From: Paenibacillus thermotolerans
GTDB taxonomy: Bacteria; Bacillota; Bacilli; Paenibacillales; YIM-B00363
NCBI RefSeq assembly: GCF_028745515.1
Contig: NZ_JAQZSG010000001.1
Coordinates: forward strand, 248,001 to 312,000
Length of the DNA stretch: 64,000 nucleotides
Direction of reading: 5' to 3'
Part shown: one piece after another, positions 27,059 through 36,806 of the stretch
Position numbering within the stretch: the stretch's first letter is position 1
Layout: every line of letters starts with the position of its first letter
The notes under the pieces: model-generated
Seen by the model: the letters and a program-made list of their open reading frames with translations, nothing else
What the model was told of the DNA's origin: nothing
The model's database searches: none
Made by a program: the position numbers and the translations under genes

Positions 27059-27673
27059 TTAATTCGGTTTCGTATGCGGGATAAAACGAATTTCAGGCAA
27101 AGGCCAGATGACGACATCGGCTCTGCCGACGATTTTGTCGTAAGCGATAAACCCGATATCCCGGCTGTCCTGCGAATTCGGGCGGTTGTCGCCCATGACG
27201 AACACATGCCCTTCCGGCACGGTCGCCTTCTCATAATCTTTGTTGTTATAGGTTGTACCCGCTTCGGCGTTCATATCCTTCTCATTCTGAATATATGGCT
27301 CTTCGATCGGCTCGCCGTTCACAAGCACCGTATCTCCGCGAACCTCCACCGTCTCGCCCGGCAAAGCGATGACCCGCTTAATATAATCCGCATTAAACGG
27401 CGAATGGAAGACGATCACTTCTCCCCGCTTAGGCGCCCGAATATCATATAAAATCTTATTCACGATAATGCGCTCGCCCGTAAAAAAGTTCGGGTACATT
27501 GACGGTCCTTCGACAATAAAAGGCGAGAATAAGAAAAAGCGAATCACGACGACAAGGACTGCCGCTACCGCCAGCGCCTTCGCCCAGTCGACCGCCTCGG
27601 TTTTCCAGTCGGATGGTTTGCCTTCCTTCTCGGAACTGTCGTCGGAAGGCTTGGAGTCTAGCCGTTCTTCCAT
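27059..27673 (-). CDS. lepB: Signal peptidase I
   Basis: 204 residues. It has a charged cytoplasmic N-terminus (about 35 residues), one transmembrane helix (ALAVAAVLVVVIRFFLFSPF), the catalytic Ser in 'VEGPSMYPN', Lys in 'DYIKRVIALPGE' and the conserved 'VFVMGDNRPNSQDSRDIG'. It cleaves Sec and Tat signal peptides outside the membrane. The short C-terminus is of the Bacillus SipS/SipT type. Confidence 0.97.
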   Translation of the reverse strand: MEERLDSKPSDDSSEKEGKPSDWKTEAVDWAKALAVAAVLVVVIRFFLFSPFIVEGPSMYPNFFTGERIIVNKILYDIRAPKRGEVIVFHSPFNADYIKRVIALPGETVEVRGDTVLVNGEPIEEPYIQNEKDMNAEAGTTYNNKDYEKATVPEGHVFVMGDNRPNSQDSRDIGFIAYDKIVGRADVVIWPLPEIRFIPHTKPN

Positions 27674-27694
27674 GCGATTAACCCCCTTGTATGC

Positions 27695-27724
27695 AAAAAC
27701 GAGGACTTGATACCCAAGCCCCCG
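27695..27724 (-). terminator. Probable Rho-independent terminator after rplS
   Basis: Minus strand GGGCTTG and CAAGTCC form a 7-bp stem with one G-U pair and a short loop, followed by GTTTTTG. It lies in the 66-bp gap between rplS and lepB. Confidence 0.6.
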
Positions 27725-27739
27725 CTTCTCTTCATTCGA

Positions 27740-28084
27740 TTAACGAATTTCTTTAATTCTTGCGGCTTTACCGCGGAGATTACGCAAGTAGTAAAGCTTC
27801 GCACGGCGAACCTTACCGCGGCGCAGTACTTCGATCTTGTCTACGCGCGGGCTGTGCAGCGGGAACGTTCTTTCAACGCCCACACCGTACGAAATTTTGC
27901 GAACCGTGTACGTTTCGCTGATTCCGCCGCCGCGGCGCTTAATGACAACGCCCTCGAACACCTGAATACGCTCGCGGTTGCCTTCCTTTACCTTAACGTG
28001 AACTCTCAGTGTATCGCCGGGACGAAAGCTCGGCAAATCGCTGCGAAGTTGTTCGCGTGTCAGTTCTTGAATCAAATTGCTCAT
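27740..28084 (-). CDS. rplS: 50S ribosomal protein L19
   Basis: 114 residues, normal size: '[32 protein letters not shown]', '[27 protein letters not shown]', '[14 protein letters not shown]'. It sits at the interface of the two subunits. GGAGGGAATTCC precedes the ATG at 28084. It follows trmD by 181 bases that hold a promoter and a structured leader. Confidence 0.98.
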   Translation of the reverse strand: MSNLIQELTREQLRSDLPSFRPGDTLRVHVKVKEGNRERIQVFEGVVIKRRGGGISETYTVRKISYGVGVERTFPLHSPRVDKIEVLRRGKVRRAKLYYLRNLRGKAARIKEIR

Positions 28085-28190
28085 GGAATTCCCTCCTTCC
28101 GTCCTAGGCGTTCTTGATCGCTCCGGGAACGCTCTAACGGTTCCGTTCACCGCTTACAGAGGACCGCCCGTTAATCCGACAAACACACAA
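28085..28190 (-). ncRNA. Candidate L19 mRNA leader
   Basis: The roughly 105 transcribed bases before rplS contain GGAACC...GGTT-type and GGAACG/CGTTCC-type inverted repeats just before the ribosome site. L19 autoregulatory leaders are known upstream of rplS in Firmicutes. The match here is by position and the presence of short stems only; no consensus was checked. Confidence 0.4.
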
Positions 28191-28195
28191 AAAAT

Positions 28196-28224
28196 ATAGT
28201 ATCATAAACTCATGTCCATGACAA
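28196..28224 (-). promoter_or_regulatory. Sigma-A-type promoter of rplS
   Basis: Minus strand TTGTCA (28219-28224), 17-base spacer, TACTAT (28196-28201). It lets rplS be transcribed independently of trmD and gives a leader of about 105 bases. Confidence 0.6.
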
Positions 28225-28265
28225 GAAAAACGTTTCGTTATACGCGCAACATTTTCCCATAAACC

Positions 28266-29006
28266 TTACTTTTCTCCAGAACCTTGCTCCCACTCCTCAA
28301 TCCACTTGCGTTCCAGAGCCGTCAGCTCGGCGTTCGCAAGCAGATCGGGACGCCGCTGCCACGTCCGGTGAAGCGATTGCTTCCGGCGCCACTTGTTTAC
28401 ATTCTCATGGTGGCCGGAAAGCAGCACGTCGGGGACAGTCCAGCCCCTGAACTCGGCAGGCCGGGTATAATGCGGATATTCGAGCAGTCCCGTGCTGAAG
28501 CTGTCGGTGACTGCGGATTGTTCGTTGCCAAGCGCGCCCGGAAGCAGCCGGACGACGCTGTCGATGACGGCCATGGCGGCGATTTCCCCGCCGGTCAGCA
28601 CATAATCGCCGATCGATATTTCATCGGTGACCAAATGCTCGCGAATGCGCTCGTCATACCCCTCGTAATGGCCGCAAATGAAGATGAGCCGCTCCTCCTT
28701 GGAAAGCTCCTCCGCTTTGCGCTGCGAATACGTTTCCCCCTGCGGGCACATCAATATAATGCGGGGCTTTTCGCCCTCGGGCGTCAAGTGCTCCACCGCC
28801 GAAAAAATCGGCTCCGGCTTCAGCACCATCCCCCCTCCGCCGCCGTATGGATAATCGTCCACAGTGTTGTGCTTGTTTCCCGAAAACTCCCGGAAATTTA
28901 CCGCGTTTAAGCTTACGATTCCTTTCTCCTGCGCTTTCCCGAGAATGCTTGAGCCGAACACGCCGGCAAACATCTCCGGAAACAGAGTCAGCACATCGAT
29001 GTTCAT
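28266..29006 (-). CDS. trmD: tRNA (guanine-37-N1)-methyltransferase TrmD
   Basis: 246 residues of the SPOUT trefoil-knot family: '[25 protein letters not shown]', '[17 protein letters not shown]', '[32 protein letters not shown]' and '[21 protein letters not shown]'. It makes m1G37, which prevents frameshifting. Its start overlaps the rimM stop by four bases. Confidence 0.98.
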   Translation of the reverse strand: MNIDVLTLFPEMFAGVFGSSILGKAQEKGIVSLNAVNFREFSGNKHNTVDDYPYGGGGGMVLKPEPIFSAVEHLTPEGEKPRIILMCPQGETYSQRKAEELSKEERLIFICGHYEGYDERIREHLVTDEISIGDYVLTGGEIAAMAVIDSVVRLLPGALGNEQSAVTDSFSTGLLEYPHYTRPAEFRGWTVPDVLLSGHHENVNKWRRKQSLHRTWQRRPDLLANAELTALERKWIEEWEQGSGEK

Positions 29007-29527
29007 TCGAGAAGCCCTTCCATCACGCGAATTGTCACTTTCTTTGCCTCTATGTCAACCGAGCGCACTACGTCTTCTATATAAGGAAGATATGCCGGTT
29101 TCTGTTTGTCTCTGGAAACGACCCATACGTCATTGGCACCCGGGCGCAAAATCTCGGTGATTGTGCCGACGGTTTCCCCTTCCTCCGTAACGACCTCGCA
29201 TCCGATAATATCGTGGAAGTAAAATTCGTCCTTCGAAAGCTCCGCCTTTTTGTCGGCCGACACCTTCAGGCTCCAGCCTTTGTATTTCTCTACTTCGTTA
29301 ATATTATGGAACTGCTCGAACTTTACGATGTAGAGGTTTTTTTGATCTCTGGCCGACGTCACCGTAACCGGAACCGTCATGCTATCCTGTTCGGGATGAA
29401 CGAGCAGCAGCTCGGCTCCTTTGCGAAAGCGCTGCTCCGGAAAATCGGTTTCCGGCCAAACCTTCAGCTCGCCGCGAATGCCGTGCGTATTGGCGATTTT
29501 ACCTACAAGCAAATATTTCGGATTCAT
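29003..29527 (-). CDS. rimM: 16S rRNA processing/ribosome maturation factor RimM
   Basis: 174 residues: N-terminal barrel '[29 protein letters not shown]' and the PRC-barrel '[25 protein letters not shown]'. It binds S19 and matures the 30S head. GGAGG precedes the ATG at 29527; upstream extension would run through a hairpin and is rejected. It lies between khpA and trmD. Confidence 0.96.
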   Translation of the reverse strand: MNPKYLLVGKIANTHGIRGELKVWPETDFPEQRFRKGAELLLVHPEQDSMTVPVTVTSARDQKNLYIVKFEQFHNINEVEKYKGWSLKVSADKKAELSKDEFYFHDIIGCEVVTEEGETVGTITEILRPGANDVWVVSRDKQKPAYLPYIEDVVRSVDIEAKKVTIRVMEGLLE

Positions 29528-29561
29528 TAGGGAAGTACCTCCGGGGATGGTCATCATCAGA

Positions 29562-29611
29562 CTTAAGATGCGCAAAAGGGTTAGGAACAAGTCCTAACCC
29601 TTGCGCTTAAG
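29562..29611 (-). other. Long intra-operon hairpin between khpA and rimM
   Basis: The minus-strand arm CTTAAGCGCAAGGGTTAGGA pairs with TCCTAACCCTTTTGCGCATCTTAAG, giving about 20 paired bases with one small internal bulge and a five-base loop. The left arm includes the khpA stop codon. There is no T-run after it, so it is more likely a processing or stability element than a terminator. Confidence 0.8.
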
Positions 29612-29837
29612 AAACGATTTCGACGGAAATCCGCTTTCCGCTGCGGGCGGATGCGGAGGTGACGACGGTGCGGACCGCTTTAATAATGCGGCCGCCCTTG
29701 CCGATCACTTTGCCGACATCGTCCGGATTGACGCGCAATTCGTATAGGACGGATTGCTCGTCTTCAGTTACATCCACCCGGACTTCGTCCGGATGGTCGA
29801 CAAGCCCTTGGACAATTGTGCGCACTAACAGTTCCAT
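29607..29837 (-). CDS. khpA: KH-domain RNA-binding protein KhpA (YlqC)
   Basis: 76 residues, a single KH domain with the GxxG loop in 'VGKVIGKGGRIIKAVRTVV'. KhpA works with KhpB in RNA binding linked to cell-envelope and elongation control in Gram-positive bacteria. It lies between rpsP and rimM, the conserved place. Confidence 0.95.
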   Translation of the reverse strand: MELLVRTIVQGLVDHPDEVRVDVTEDEQSVLYELRVNPDDVGKVIGKGGRIIKAVRTVVTSASARSGKRISVEIVS

Positions 29838-29862
29838 AGGCGCGCCTCCGATCCGCTACCGA

Positions 29863-30135
29863 TTATTTCTGCAGCTTGGATTCGTGGAATTTTGTCATGA
29901 TGCCTGCTTTGCTGAACAAGTGACGAACTGTGTCGGACGCTTGCGCGCCGTTTTGCAGCCACTTCAATGCTTTCTCCTCATCGATCGATACTTGAGCCGG
30001 TTGTGCAACCGGGTTGTAAGTGCCGATTTCTTCGATGAATCGACCGTCACGCGGAGAACGGGAGTCGGAAACGACTACACGATAGAAAGGAGCCTTGTGA
30101 GCACCCATACGCTTCAAACGGATACGTGTTGCCAT
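29863..30135 (-). CDS. rpsP: 30S ribosomal protein S16
   Basis: 90 residues: '[42 protein letters not shown]' is unmistakable S16. It assembles early in the 30S body. A strong AGGAGGTG ribosome site precedes the ATG. It follows ffh by 66 bases. Confidence 0.98.
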   Translation of the reverse strand: MATRIRLKRMGAHKAPFYRVVVSDSRSPRDGRFIEEIGTYNPVAQPAQVSIDEEKALKWLQNGAQASDTVRHLFSKAGIMTKFHESKLQK

Positions 30136-30201
30136 GAAACTTTCACCTCCTTCAAAAAATGAACCGGTTTATGTTGTGCCGACGACCGCGAGGTTTGCGG
30201 C

Positions 30202-31581
30202 TTACCCAAACGGGAACCGCATGCCGCCGCCCTTGCCTTTCGCTTTACCCAGCTTCTTCATCATTTTGTTGCCTTTGCCGCCCATCATGCCCGAAAGCTG
30301 CTTCATAACCTTCTTCATGTCCTCGAATTGCTTGAGCAGACGGTTCACATCGGCCACCGTCGTGCCGCTGCCCGCCGCAATCCGCTGCTTCCGCTTCGGA
30401 TTAATGATTTCAGGCCGCTGCTTCTCTTCCTTCGTCATCGAAAGGACGATCGCTTCCACACGGGTAAACTGCTTCGGATCGATTTTCGCGTCCTTCAGCT
30501 GCTTCATATTGCTCATACCGGGGAGCATCTCGAGAATGTTCTCGAGCGGCCCAAGCTTCTTCACCTGCTGCATCTGCTCCAGGAAATCCTCCAGCGTAAA
30601 TTCCGCCTTGCGGAATTTGCGCTCCATTTCCTTCGCTTTATCCTCGTCGATGTTCGCTTGCGCCTTCTCGATGAGAGACAGCATGTCGCCCATCCCGAGA
30701 ATCCGGGATGCCATCCGCTCCGGATGGAACGGCTCGAGCGCATCCAGCTTCTCGCCGAGCGCCGCGAACTTGATCGGCTTGCCGGTCACCGCTTTGACGG
30801 AGAGCGCCGCGCCGCCGCGCGTATCGCCGTCTAGCTTCGTCAGGACGACGCCGCTGAGCTCAAGCTGCGAGTTGAAGTGCTCCGCCACGTTGACGGCGTC
30901 TTGACCCGTCATCGCGTCGACGACGAGCAAAATTTCGTCCGGCTTCGTCTCTTCGCGGATGCTCTGCAGCTCCGCCATCAACGTTTCGTCGATGTGAAGG
31001 CGGCCGGCGGTATCGATAATGACATAATCGTTATGGTGCTCCTTCGCATGCGCGACCGCTTGCTTCGCAATTTCGACCGGGCTCACTTGGTCGCCGAGAG
31101 AGAATACGGGAGCTTGAACTTGCTCGCCGAGCACCTGCAGCTGCTTGATCGCAGCCGGACGGTAAATGTCCGCCGCAACGAGGAGCGGGCGGTGATTCTG
31201 CTTCAAGAGCAGCTTTGCAAGCTTGCCTGTTGTCGTCGTCTTGCCGGCGCCCTGCAAGCCCACCATCATGATCACCGTAGGCGGCCGATTGGACCGCGCG
31301 AGCTTCTCGTTCGTTCCGCCCATCAGCTCCGTCAGCTCTTTGTTGACGATGTTGACGACGGTCATCGCCGGGTTGAAGCCCTTCTCGAGCGTCTGTCCGA
31401 TCGCTTGCTCCTTCACCTTCGCAACAAAGTCCTTCACGACCTTGAAGTTCACGTCAGCTTCAAGCAGGGCCAGACGCACCTCGCGCATCGCCTCGGTTAC
31501 GTCGTCCTCGGTCAGCTTCCCTTTGCTGCGCAGCTTCGAGAATACGCTTTGCAACCGGCTGGATAATCCTTCGAATGCCAT
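30202..31581 (-). CDS. ffh: Signal recognition particle protein Ffh
   Basis: 459 residues: N domain, then G domain with GLQGAGKTTT (about 105), DTAGRLHID, TKLDGDTRGGAAL, then the Met-rich M domain with the RNA-binding 'GSGTTVADVNRLLKQFEDMKK' and a Gly/Lys/Met-rich tail. It binds nascent signal peptides and 4.5S/scRNA and docks with FtsY, encoded two genes upstream. AGGAGGTG lies seven bases before the ATG at 31581. Confidence 0.98.
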   Translation of the reverse strand: MAFEGLSSRLQSVFSKLRSKGKLTEDDVTEAMREVRLALLEADVNFKVVKDFVAKVKEQAIGQTLEKGFNPAMTVVNIVNKELTELMGGTNEKLARSNRPPTVIMMVGLQGAGKTTTTGKLAKLLLKQNHRPLLVAADIYRPAAIKQLQVLGEQVQAPVFSLGDQVSPVEIAKQAVAHAKEHHNDYVIIDTAGRLHIDETLMAELQSIREETKPDEILLVVDAMTGQDAVNVAEHFNSQLELSGVVLTKLDGDTRGGAALSVKAVTGKPIKFAALGEKLDALEPFHPERMASRILGMGDMLSLIEKAQANIDEDKAKEMERKFRKAEFTLEDFLEQMQQVKKLGPLENILEMLPGMSNMKQLKDAKIDPKQFTRVEAIVLSMTKEEKQRPEIINPKRKQRIAAGSGTTVADVNRLLKQFEDMKKVMKQLSGMMGGKGNKMMKKLGKAKGKGGGMRFPFG

Positions 31582-31609
31582 GCAAGTCACCTCCTATGCT
31601 GATCAATCG

Positions 31610-31972
31610 TTATAGCATTTCGGCAAGCAGCGCGAGAATGTTCTCCCGCTGCCGGGGGTCTGCGGCGCCCTCCAGCTCCGAGCGGATTTGCTCGGCGAGG
31701 CGGGTGCGCTTCTCGTGTTTTTCATACAGGCGGAGCTTGCGTTCGTAATCCTCCAGCGTCGTCTCCGCCCGCTTGATATGCTCATAGATCGCTTGGCGCG
31801 ATACGTTGAATTCCTCCGCGATCTCGCCAAGCGAAAAATCGTCATGGAAATGATATTTCAGAAACGTCCGCTGCTTGTCTGTCAGCAGCGATTCGTAAAA
31901 ATCAAACAGCAGATTGATGCGGTTCGTCTTCGAGAGCGCGTCCCGTTCGACGGGTTCCGTCCGTTCCGGCAT
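31610..31972 (-). CDS. ylxM: YlxM, helix-turn-helix SRP-associated protein (UPF0122)
   Basis: 120 residues resembling a sigma-70 region 4 HTH: '[25 protein letters not shown]', '[25 protein letters not shown]'. YlxM is linked with SRP, as its gene is joined to ffh across Firmicutes. The longer frame to 32104 crosses a promoter; AGGAG fits the ATG at 31972. Confidence 0.93.
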   Translation of the reverse strand: MPERTEPVERDALSKTNRINLLFDFYESLLTDKQRTFLKYHFHDDFSLGEIAEEFNVSRQAIYEHIKRAETTLEDYERKLRLYEKHEKRTRLAEQIRSELEGAADPRQRENILALLAEML

Positions 31973-32032
31973 CGTTACCGCTCCTTCCGCGTGTTCCCCG
32001 TCAAGGGAAATCACTTTACAATCACCTTGGAT

Positions 32033-32062
32033 AGTATAGTGCATGGCCTGCCGCCTTGTCAA
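32033..32062 (-). promoter_or_regulatory. Strong sigma-A-type promoter of the ylxM-ffh-rpsP operon
   Basis: Minus strand TTGACA (32057-32062), 18-base spacer, TATACT (32033-32038). A start near 32026 gives a leader of about 55 bases. It lies just after the ftsY terminator, so ylxM-ffh is a separate transcript from smc-ftsY. Confidence 0.8.
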
Positions 32063-32102
32063 GGCATTTACCTTGATAGGCAATTCACCTTCATCCCGGA
32101 AC

Positions 32103-32140
32103 AAAAAACGCCGGTCCGACGTAATGCGCCGGACAAGCGT
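32103..32140 (-). terminator. Rho-independent terminator after ftsY
   Basis: Minus strand ACGC-GTCCG arms pair with CGGAC-GCGT with small internal loops, followed by six T (32103-32108). Confidence 0.8.
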
Positions 32141-32147
32141 TTATCAT

Positions 32148-33152
32148 TTATTCTTCGGATTTTTCGCTTTCGGATGCGGTCGTCAAAAACAGCGCATGCA
32201 CGAACTGCTCGGAATCGAACGGCTGCAAATCGTCCATCTTCTCTCCAAGGCCGACGAATTTCACCGGCAGCTCCAGCTCCTGACGGATCGCGATGACGAT
32301 ACCGCCCTTCGCCGTGCCGTCCAGCTTCGTTAGAATGAGGCCGGTTACGCCCGTTTTTTCGCCGAACAGCTTCGCTTGCTGCAGCGCGTTCTGCCCTGTC
32401 GTCGCATCCAGGACGAGCAGCACCTCGTGCGGCGCCTCCGGCACCTCCCGGCGAATGACGCGGTACATTTTGTTCAGCTCTTCCATCAGGTTGACCTTGT
32501 TTTGCAGTCGCCCGGCCGTATCGCAGATCAGTATGTCCACCCCGCGCTGCTTCGCCGCGTGCACCGCGTCGTAAATGACCGCAGCCGGGTCGGCTCCTTG
32601 GCTCTGCTTGATCACGTCCACGCCGGCCCGCTGACCCCACACCTCAAGCTGCTCGATAGCCGCGGCACGGAACGTATCCCCGGCCGCAAGCAGCACCGAC
32701 TTGCCCTGCTGCTTGAAGCGGTGCGCCAGCTTGCCGATCGTCGTCGTCTTGCCGACGCCGTTGACGCCGACGACGAGATAAATCGTAAGCCCCGACTCTG
32801 CCGTATGCAGCGTCCCGGCTTGCCCGTCATCGCCGTTGCCTCCGAGCAGCTCCACAAGCTTCTCGGAGAGGATCGGGCGCAGCTCCGAAGCTTCTTCAAT
32901 GCGCTGCTGGCGCACTTCTTTGCGCAGATCGTCGATCAGCTTCATGACCGTGCTCACGCCGACGTCCGCTCCGATCAATATTTCTTCGAGCTCTTCGTAG
33001 AACGCTTCGTCGATTTTTTTGCGGCGGAGGAACAAATCCTCCACTTTGCCGACGAGCGCGTTCCGGGTTTTCGATAATCCTTCTTTAAATTTGCTTGTGA
33101 CCTCTTCCGCCTTCGAAGAGATGCTTTCCCTCAGCCTTTTGAAAAAACTCAA
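32148..33152 (-). CDS. ftsY: Signal recognition particle receptor FtsY
   Basis: 334 residues. It has a short charged N-terminus (no long acidic A domain, as usual in Gram-positives), an N domain, and a G domain with GVNGVGKTTT (about 140), DTAGRLQNK, TKLDGTAKGG and GLGEKMDDL. A GTG at 33167 is in frame but has no ribosome site. The TTG at 33152 follows GGAG at nine bases and gives the family N-terminus SFFKRLRESI, so it is preferred. It is co-transcribed with smc. Confidence 0.95.
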   Translation of the reverse strand: MSFFKRLRESISSKAEEVTSKFKEGLSKTRNALVGKVEDLFLRRKKIDEAFYEELEEILIGADVGVSTVMKLIDDLRKEVRQQRIEEASELRPILSEKLVELLGGNGDDGQAGTLHTAESGLTIYLVVGVNGVGKTTTIGKLAHRFKQQGKSVLLAAGDTFRAAAIEQLEVWGQRAGVDVIKQSQGADPAAVIYDAVHAAKQRGVDILICDTAGRLQNKVNLMEELNKMYRVIRREVPEAPHEVLLVLDATTGQNALQQAKLFGEKTGVTGLILTKLDGTAKGGIVIAIRQELELPVKFVGLGEKMDDLQPFDSEQFVHALFLTTASESEKSEE

Positions 33153-33212
33153 GGTTTCACGCTCCACTTATCGAGATTTATATGGATGTCGGCCGCCGAT
33201 CCCGGCACTGCG

Positions 33213-36200
33213 TTAGGCCGTCATCGGCGGCTCCTCGTCCTCGTCCAGACGGACGGAGACGAGCTTGGACACGCCGCCTTCCTCCATCGTGATGCCGTAC
33301 AGCACGTCGGCCTCCTCCATCGTCCCTTTGCGGTGGGTTACTACGATAAACTGCGTCTGGTTCGAAAATTCGCGCAAATATTGCGCAAAGCGGGCGACAT
33401 TCGCCTCGTCCAGCGCCGCCTCGACCTCGTCCAGCACGCAGAACGGCACCGGCTTAATGCGCAGAATGGCGAAGAGCAGCGCAATCGCCGTCAACGCGCG
33501 CTCGCCGCCGGAAAGCAGCTGCAGGTTTTGCAGCTTTTTGCCCGGGGGCTGCGCGACGATGTCGATGCCGGTTTCCAGCAAATTGTTCGGCTCCGACAGT
33601 ACGAGGTCTGCGCGTCCGCCGCCGAACAAGCGGGTGAACACATCCGTGAACTGCTCGCGAATCGCTTGGAACGAAGTCAGGAACCGCTTGGACATCTCGC
33701 CTTCGATTTCCTTGATGACGCCGTACAGCGCGGTTTTCGCCTCGATGAGGTCCTTTCTTTGGCCCGATAGAAATTCCCAGCGCTCCATGACGCGGGCGTA
33801 CTCCTCGATCGCTCCGAGATTGACCTCGCCGAGGAGGGAAATTTTGCGCTTCAGCTCGCGCACCTCGTTCTGCACCGCAGGCACGTCGTCAGGCACCGGG
33901 TAACGCTCCTTCGCAAGCTCGTAGCTCAGCTCGTAATCCTCCGCAAGCTTCTTCAGCAAGCTGTCCAGCTCGACATCGAGGCGGTTGACGCGAATATCCG
34001 TCTGCCGCACCTGCTCCTCGATCGCTTTCAACCGGTTGCGTTCGTCGCGGGTTTCGTTCTCCTCCCGCTCCAGCTGTACGACAAGCTTAGCGCGTTCCGC
34101 CCGCTTATAATCCAACTGCTCGGCGCATCGTTCCTTGTTGATTTTTAGTTGGTTGCCGTGCTCCGTACGCGATACCGTCTCGCTCTCGAGGTTTAGCAGC
34201 TCATCCTGCAGTCGCTTGACGGCGCTTTGCGCCTCCCGCTGCTCTTGCTCCAAAGCTTCCGTCTCCTGGCGGATCCGCTGCAGCTGCGCTTGCAGCGATT
34301 GCTTGTCCTGATTCGCCGCGGCCGCCTTCACCTTCCATTCGGTGAGCAGCTGCTGCAGCTCCTCCTTCGCGGACTGCGCCGCCTTGCGCGTCAGCTCCGC
34401 CTGGCGGATCGCCTCGTTCAGCTTCGCCTCTTCGCCCGTGAGGCGCTCAATGCGCTCGGCGAGCTCCGTACGCTTGCCCTTCTCCGCGGCGCGCTCCTCG
34501 GCGAGGCCGGCCGTGTCGGCCTCGATAATTTGCAGCTGCGCCCGCGCATTGCGCAGCTCGGCATCGAGCCGGCCGAGCTCTCCGCGCGCTTCCGTCTCCT
34601 CGCGGCGCTTGCGCTCCCCGGTTTCGCGGCACAGCTCCAGCTCCTTCTGCGCTTTCGCGACGTCCTCGCGCATCTGCTGCACACGGACGCGCAGCTCATT
34701 CGTCTGCTTCTCCGCAGTCTCAATCTCTTGCCCCAGCTCCTCCAATTGGCGCTGGCGGCCGAGCAGAGATACGTTCTTCTTCTGCAGGCTTCCTCCGGTC
34801 ATCGACCCGCCGGCATTGACCACATCGCCTTCCAGCGTGACGACCCGGTAACGATAGCCGAGCTTTGCGGCGATCCGGTTGCCCTGCTCGAGCGTTTCGG
34901 CGATGACGACATTCCCGAGCAAGCTGCCGACGATCGAAGCGTACTCTTCCTCGTATTGCACAAGCTCGGACGCAATGCCTACGAAGCCTTCGGCTCCGGA
35001 TGCCGTACGCCGTTCGGTCTCCGGAATCGTTCTCGGCTTGATGACATCCAGCGGCAAGAAGGTTGCACGTCCTGCCTGACGAGACTTCAAATAAGAGATC
35101 GCTTCCCTCGCACGCCCCTCGTTGTCGACTACAATGTGCTGCAGCGAGGCGCCCAGCGCGGTTTCAAGCGCGGTTTCATATTTCCCGCTTACCCGGATCA
35201 GCTCGGCGATCGCGCCGCGGATGCCGTGCAGGCCGCCGCGCTGCTTCGCCTTCAATACTTCTTTAACGCCGACGGCAAAGCCGTCATAATCATTGGCGAG
35301 GTCTTTCATCGTTTCACGCCGGGAGACGAGAGAATCCACCTTCTGCTCCCACTTGCGGACCATGCCCTGCGCTTCCTCCAGCAATCCTTGCTTTTCGTGG
35401 ATCGCCTGTCCGAGATCCATATATCGATTTCGTTCGCTCTCGATGTCTCCCTGCAAGGCGGCGAGCCGCTTCGACCAATCGGCATGCGCCGCTTCAAGCT
35501 CGCGGACTCTCGTTTCCGACTTTTCTTTTTCTTCGGTTAACCGGGTCGAACGCCGATCCGCTTGCTCCGATTGAGCTTCTATGTATTTCAGCTCGTTGCG
35601 GGCGGAGGCGAGCTCATTCAGCTTGTCCAGCAGCTCCGCCTTCAGCTTTTCTTCCTCTTCTCCGGCCATGCCGCCCGCTTCGGCGATCAATCGGTCTTCT
35701 TCCGCCGTAATGCTTCGCTGCAGCTCCTCCACTTGCGCGGAAACTTCGTCTCGCTTGAGCTTCACTTGCTCCTCTTCGGCGCGGCGCTCCTGCAGCTTTG
35801 TCTCCAGCGCAGCGATCGTTTCTTGGTAGCCTGCGATATTTTCCTCCGCGTGCTTCCGCCGCTCCTTCAGCACCTCGCCGACGCTCAGGCTTTTCTCCAG
35901 CTCTTCGCTCGTCCGCAGCAGTTCGGCTTGCAGCTCCTCGAGCTTCTCTTCCAGCTTTCGCAGCTCCAAGCGGTTGCTTTCGAGCTTTGCATCATGAGCG
36001 GAAACGATCGATGACAGCTCAAGCTCTTCATTGCGCAGCTTGGTCAGCACGGCGTTCGCTTCCGTCCACGATTGGTGAAGCTCTCCGATGTTGTGGACAT
36101 ACAGCGAAATTTCCTTCGACTTCAGCTCTTCCTTGAGCGCTTTAAATTGCGTCGCTTTCTCCGATTGCACGCGAAGCGGCTCCAGCTGGTCTTCGAGCTC

Positions 36201-36788
36201 GGAGGTAAGGTCGTGAATCCGGACCAAGTTCGCTTCCGTCTCATCCAGCTTTTTTTGCGCTTCCTTTTTCCGGGATTTGTATTTGACGATGCCGGACGCT
36301 TCCTCGAATATTCCGCGCCGGTCCTCGGACCGCGTGCTTAATATTTCCTCGATCCGGCCTTGTCCGATGATGGAGTACGCTTCTTTCCCGATTCCCGTAT
36401 CCATGAACAGCTCGGTTATATCCTTCAGCCTGCACGGCTGTTTGTTGATGAAATACTCGCTTTCACCGCTGCGGTGAATTCTCCGGGTGACCGTAACCTC
36501 GCTAAAATCCAGCGGCAGCGCGTTGTCGGTATTATCCAGCGTTAATGATACTTCGCCGAAGTTTACGGCTTTTCTGGCGTCGCTCCCGGCAAAAATGATG
36601 TCCTGCATATTCCCGCCGCGCAAGCTTTTTGCGCTTTGCTCGCCGAGCACCCAGCGAATCCCGTCGGAAACATTGCTTTTGCCGCTTCCGTTCGGGCCGA
36701 CAACCGCCGTAATGCCGGAAACAAACTCCAGCTCCGTGCGGTCCGCGAACGATTTAAAGCCGGCCAGCTCCAATCTTTTCAGAAACAA
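33213..36788 (-). CDS. smc: Chromosome partition protein Smc
   Basis: 1191 residues (B. subtilis Smc is about this size). Walker A is GPNGSGKSN near residue 32. Two long coiled coils flank the hinge ('GIRGAIAELIRVSGKYETAL', about 505-660). The C-terminal head has 'LLSGGERALTAIALLFAIL' and Walker B 'FCVLDEVEAALDEANV'. It extrudes and organises chromosome loops with ScpA/B. The start is TTG at 36786-36788, with GGGGTG seven bases upstream; the overlapping ATG is in another frame. Its product acts on the same chromosome whose adjacent intergenic region carries phased palindromes. Confidence 0.98.
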   Translation of the reverse strand: MFLKRLELAGFKSFADRTELEFVSGITAVVGPNGSGKSNVSDGIRWVLGEQSAKSLRGGNMQDIIFAGSDARKAVNFGEVSLTLDNTDNALPLDFSEVTVTRRIHRSGESEYFINKQPCRLKDITELFMDTGIGKEAYSIIGQGRIEEILSTRSEDRRGIFEEASGIVKYKSRKKEAQKKLDETEANLVRIHDLTSELEDQLEPLRVQSEKATQFKALKEELKSKEISLYVHNIGELHQSWTEANAVLTKLRNEELELSSIVSAHDAKLESNRLELRKLEEKLEELQAELLRTSEELEKSLSVGEVLKERRKHAEENIAGYQETIAALETKLQERRAEEEQVKLKRDEVSAQVEELQRSITAEEDRLIAEAGGMAGEEEEKLKAELLDKLNELASARNELKYIEAQSEQADRRSTRLTEEKEKSETRVRELEAAHADWSKRLAALQGDIESERNRYMDLGQAIHEKQGLLEEAQGMVRKWEQKVDSLVSRRETMKDLANDYDGFAVGVKEVLKAKQRGGLHGIRGAIAELIRVSGKYETALETALGASLQHIVVDNEGRAREAISYLKSRQAGRATFLPLDVIKPRTIPETERRTASGAEGFVGIASELVQYEEEYASIVGSLLGNVVIAETLEQGNRIAAKLGYRYRVVTLEGDVVNAGGSMTGGSLQKKNVSLLGRQRQLEELGQEIETAEKQTNELRVRVQQMREDVAKAQKELELCRETGERKRREETEARGELGRLDAELRNARAQLQIIEADTAGLAEERAAEKGKRTELAERIERLTGEEAKLNEAIRQAELTRKAAQSAKEELQQLLTEWKVKAAAANQDKQSLQAQLQRIRQETEALEQEQREAQSAVKRLQDELLNLESETVSRTEHGNQLKINKERCAEQLDYKRAERAKLVVQLEREENETRDERNRLKAIEEQVRQTDIRVNRLDVELDSLLKKLAEDYELSYELAKERYPVPDDVPAVQNEVRELKRKISLLGEVNLGAIEEYARVMERWEFLSGQRKDLIEAKTALYGVIKEIEGEMSKRFLTSFQAIREQFTDVFTRLFGGGRADLVLSEPNNLLETGIDIVAQPPGKKLQNLQLLSGGERALTAIALLFAILRIKPVPFCVLDEVEAALDEANVARFAQYLREFSNQTQFIVVTHRKGTMEEADVLYGITMEEGGVSKLVSVRLDEDEEPPMTA

Positions 36789-36806
36789 GCATAATCACCC
36801 CACCGT

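Noticed and set aside
34227-35540. Long plus-strand open frame opposite smc (437 codons)
   Set aside because: It is Leu/Arg-rich antisense of a coiled-coil gene in GC-rich DNA, with no ribosome site and no recognisable domain.
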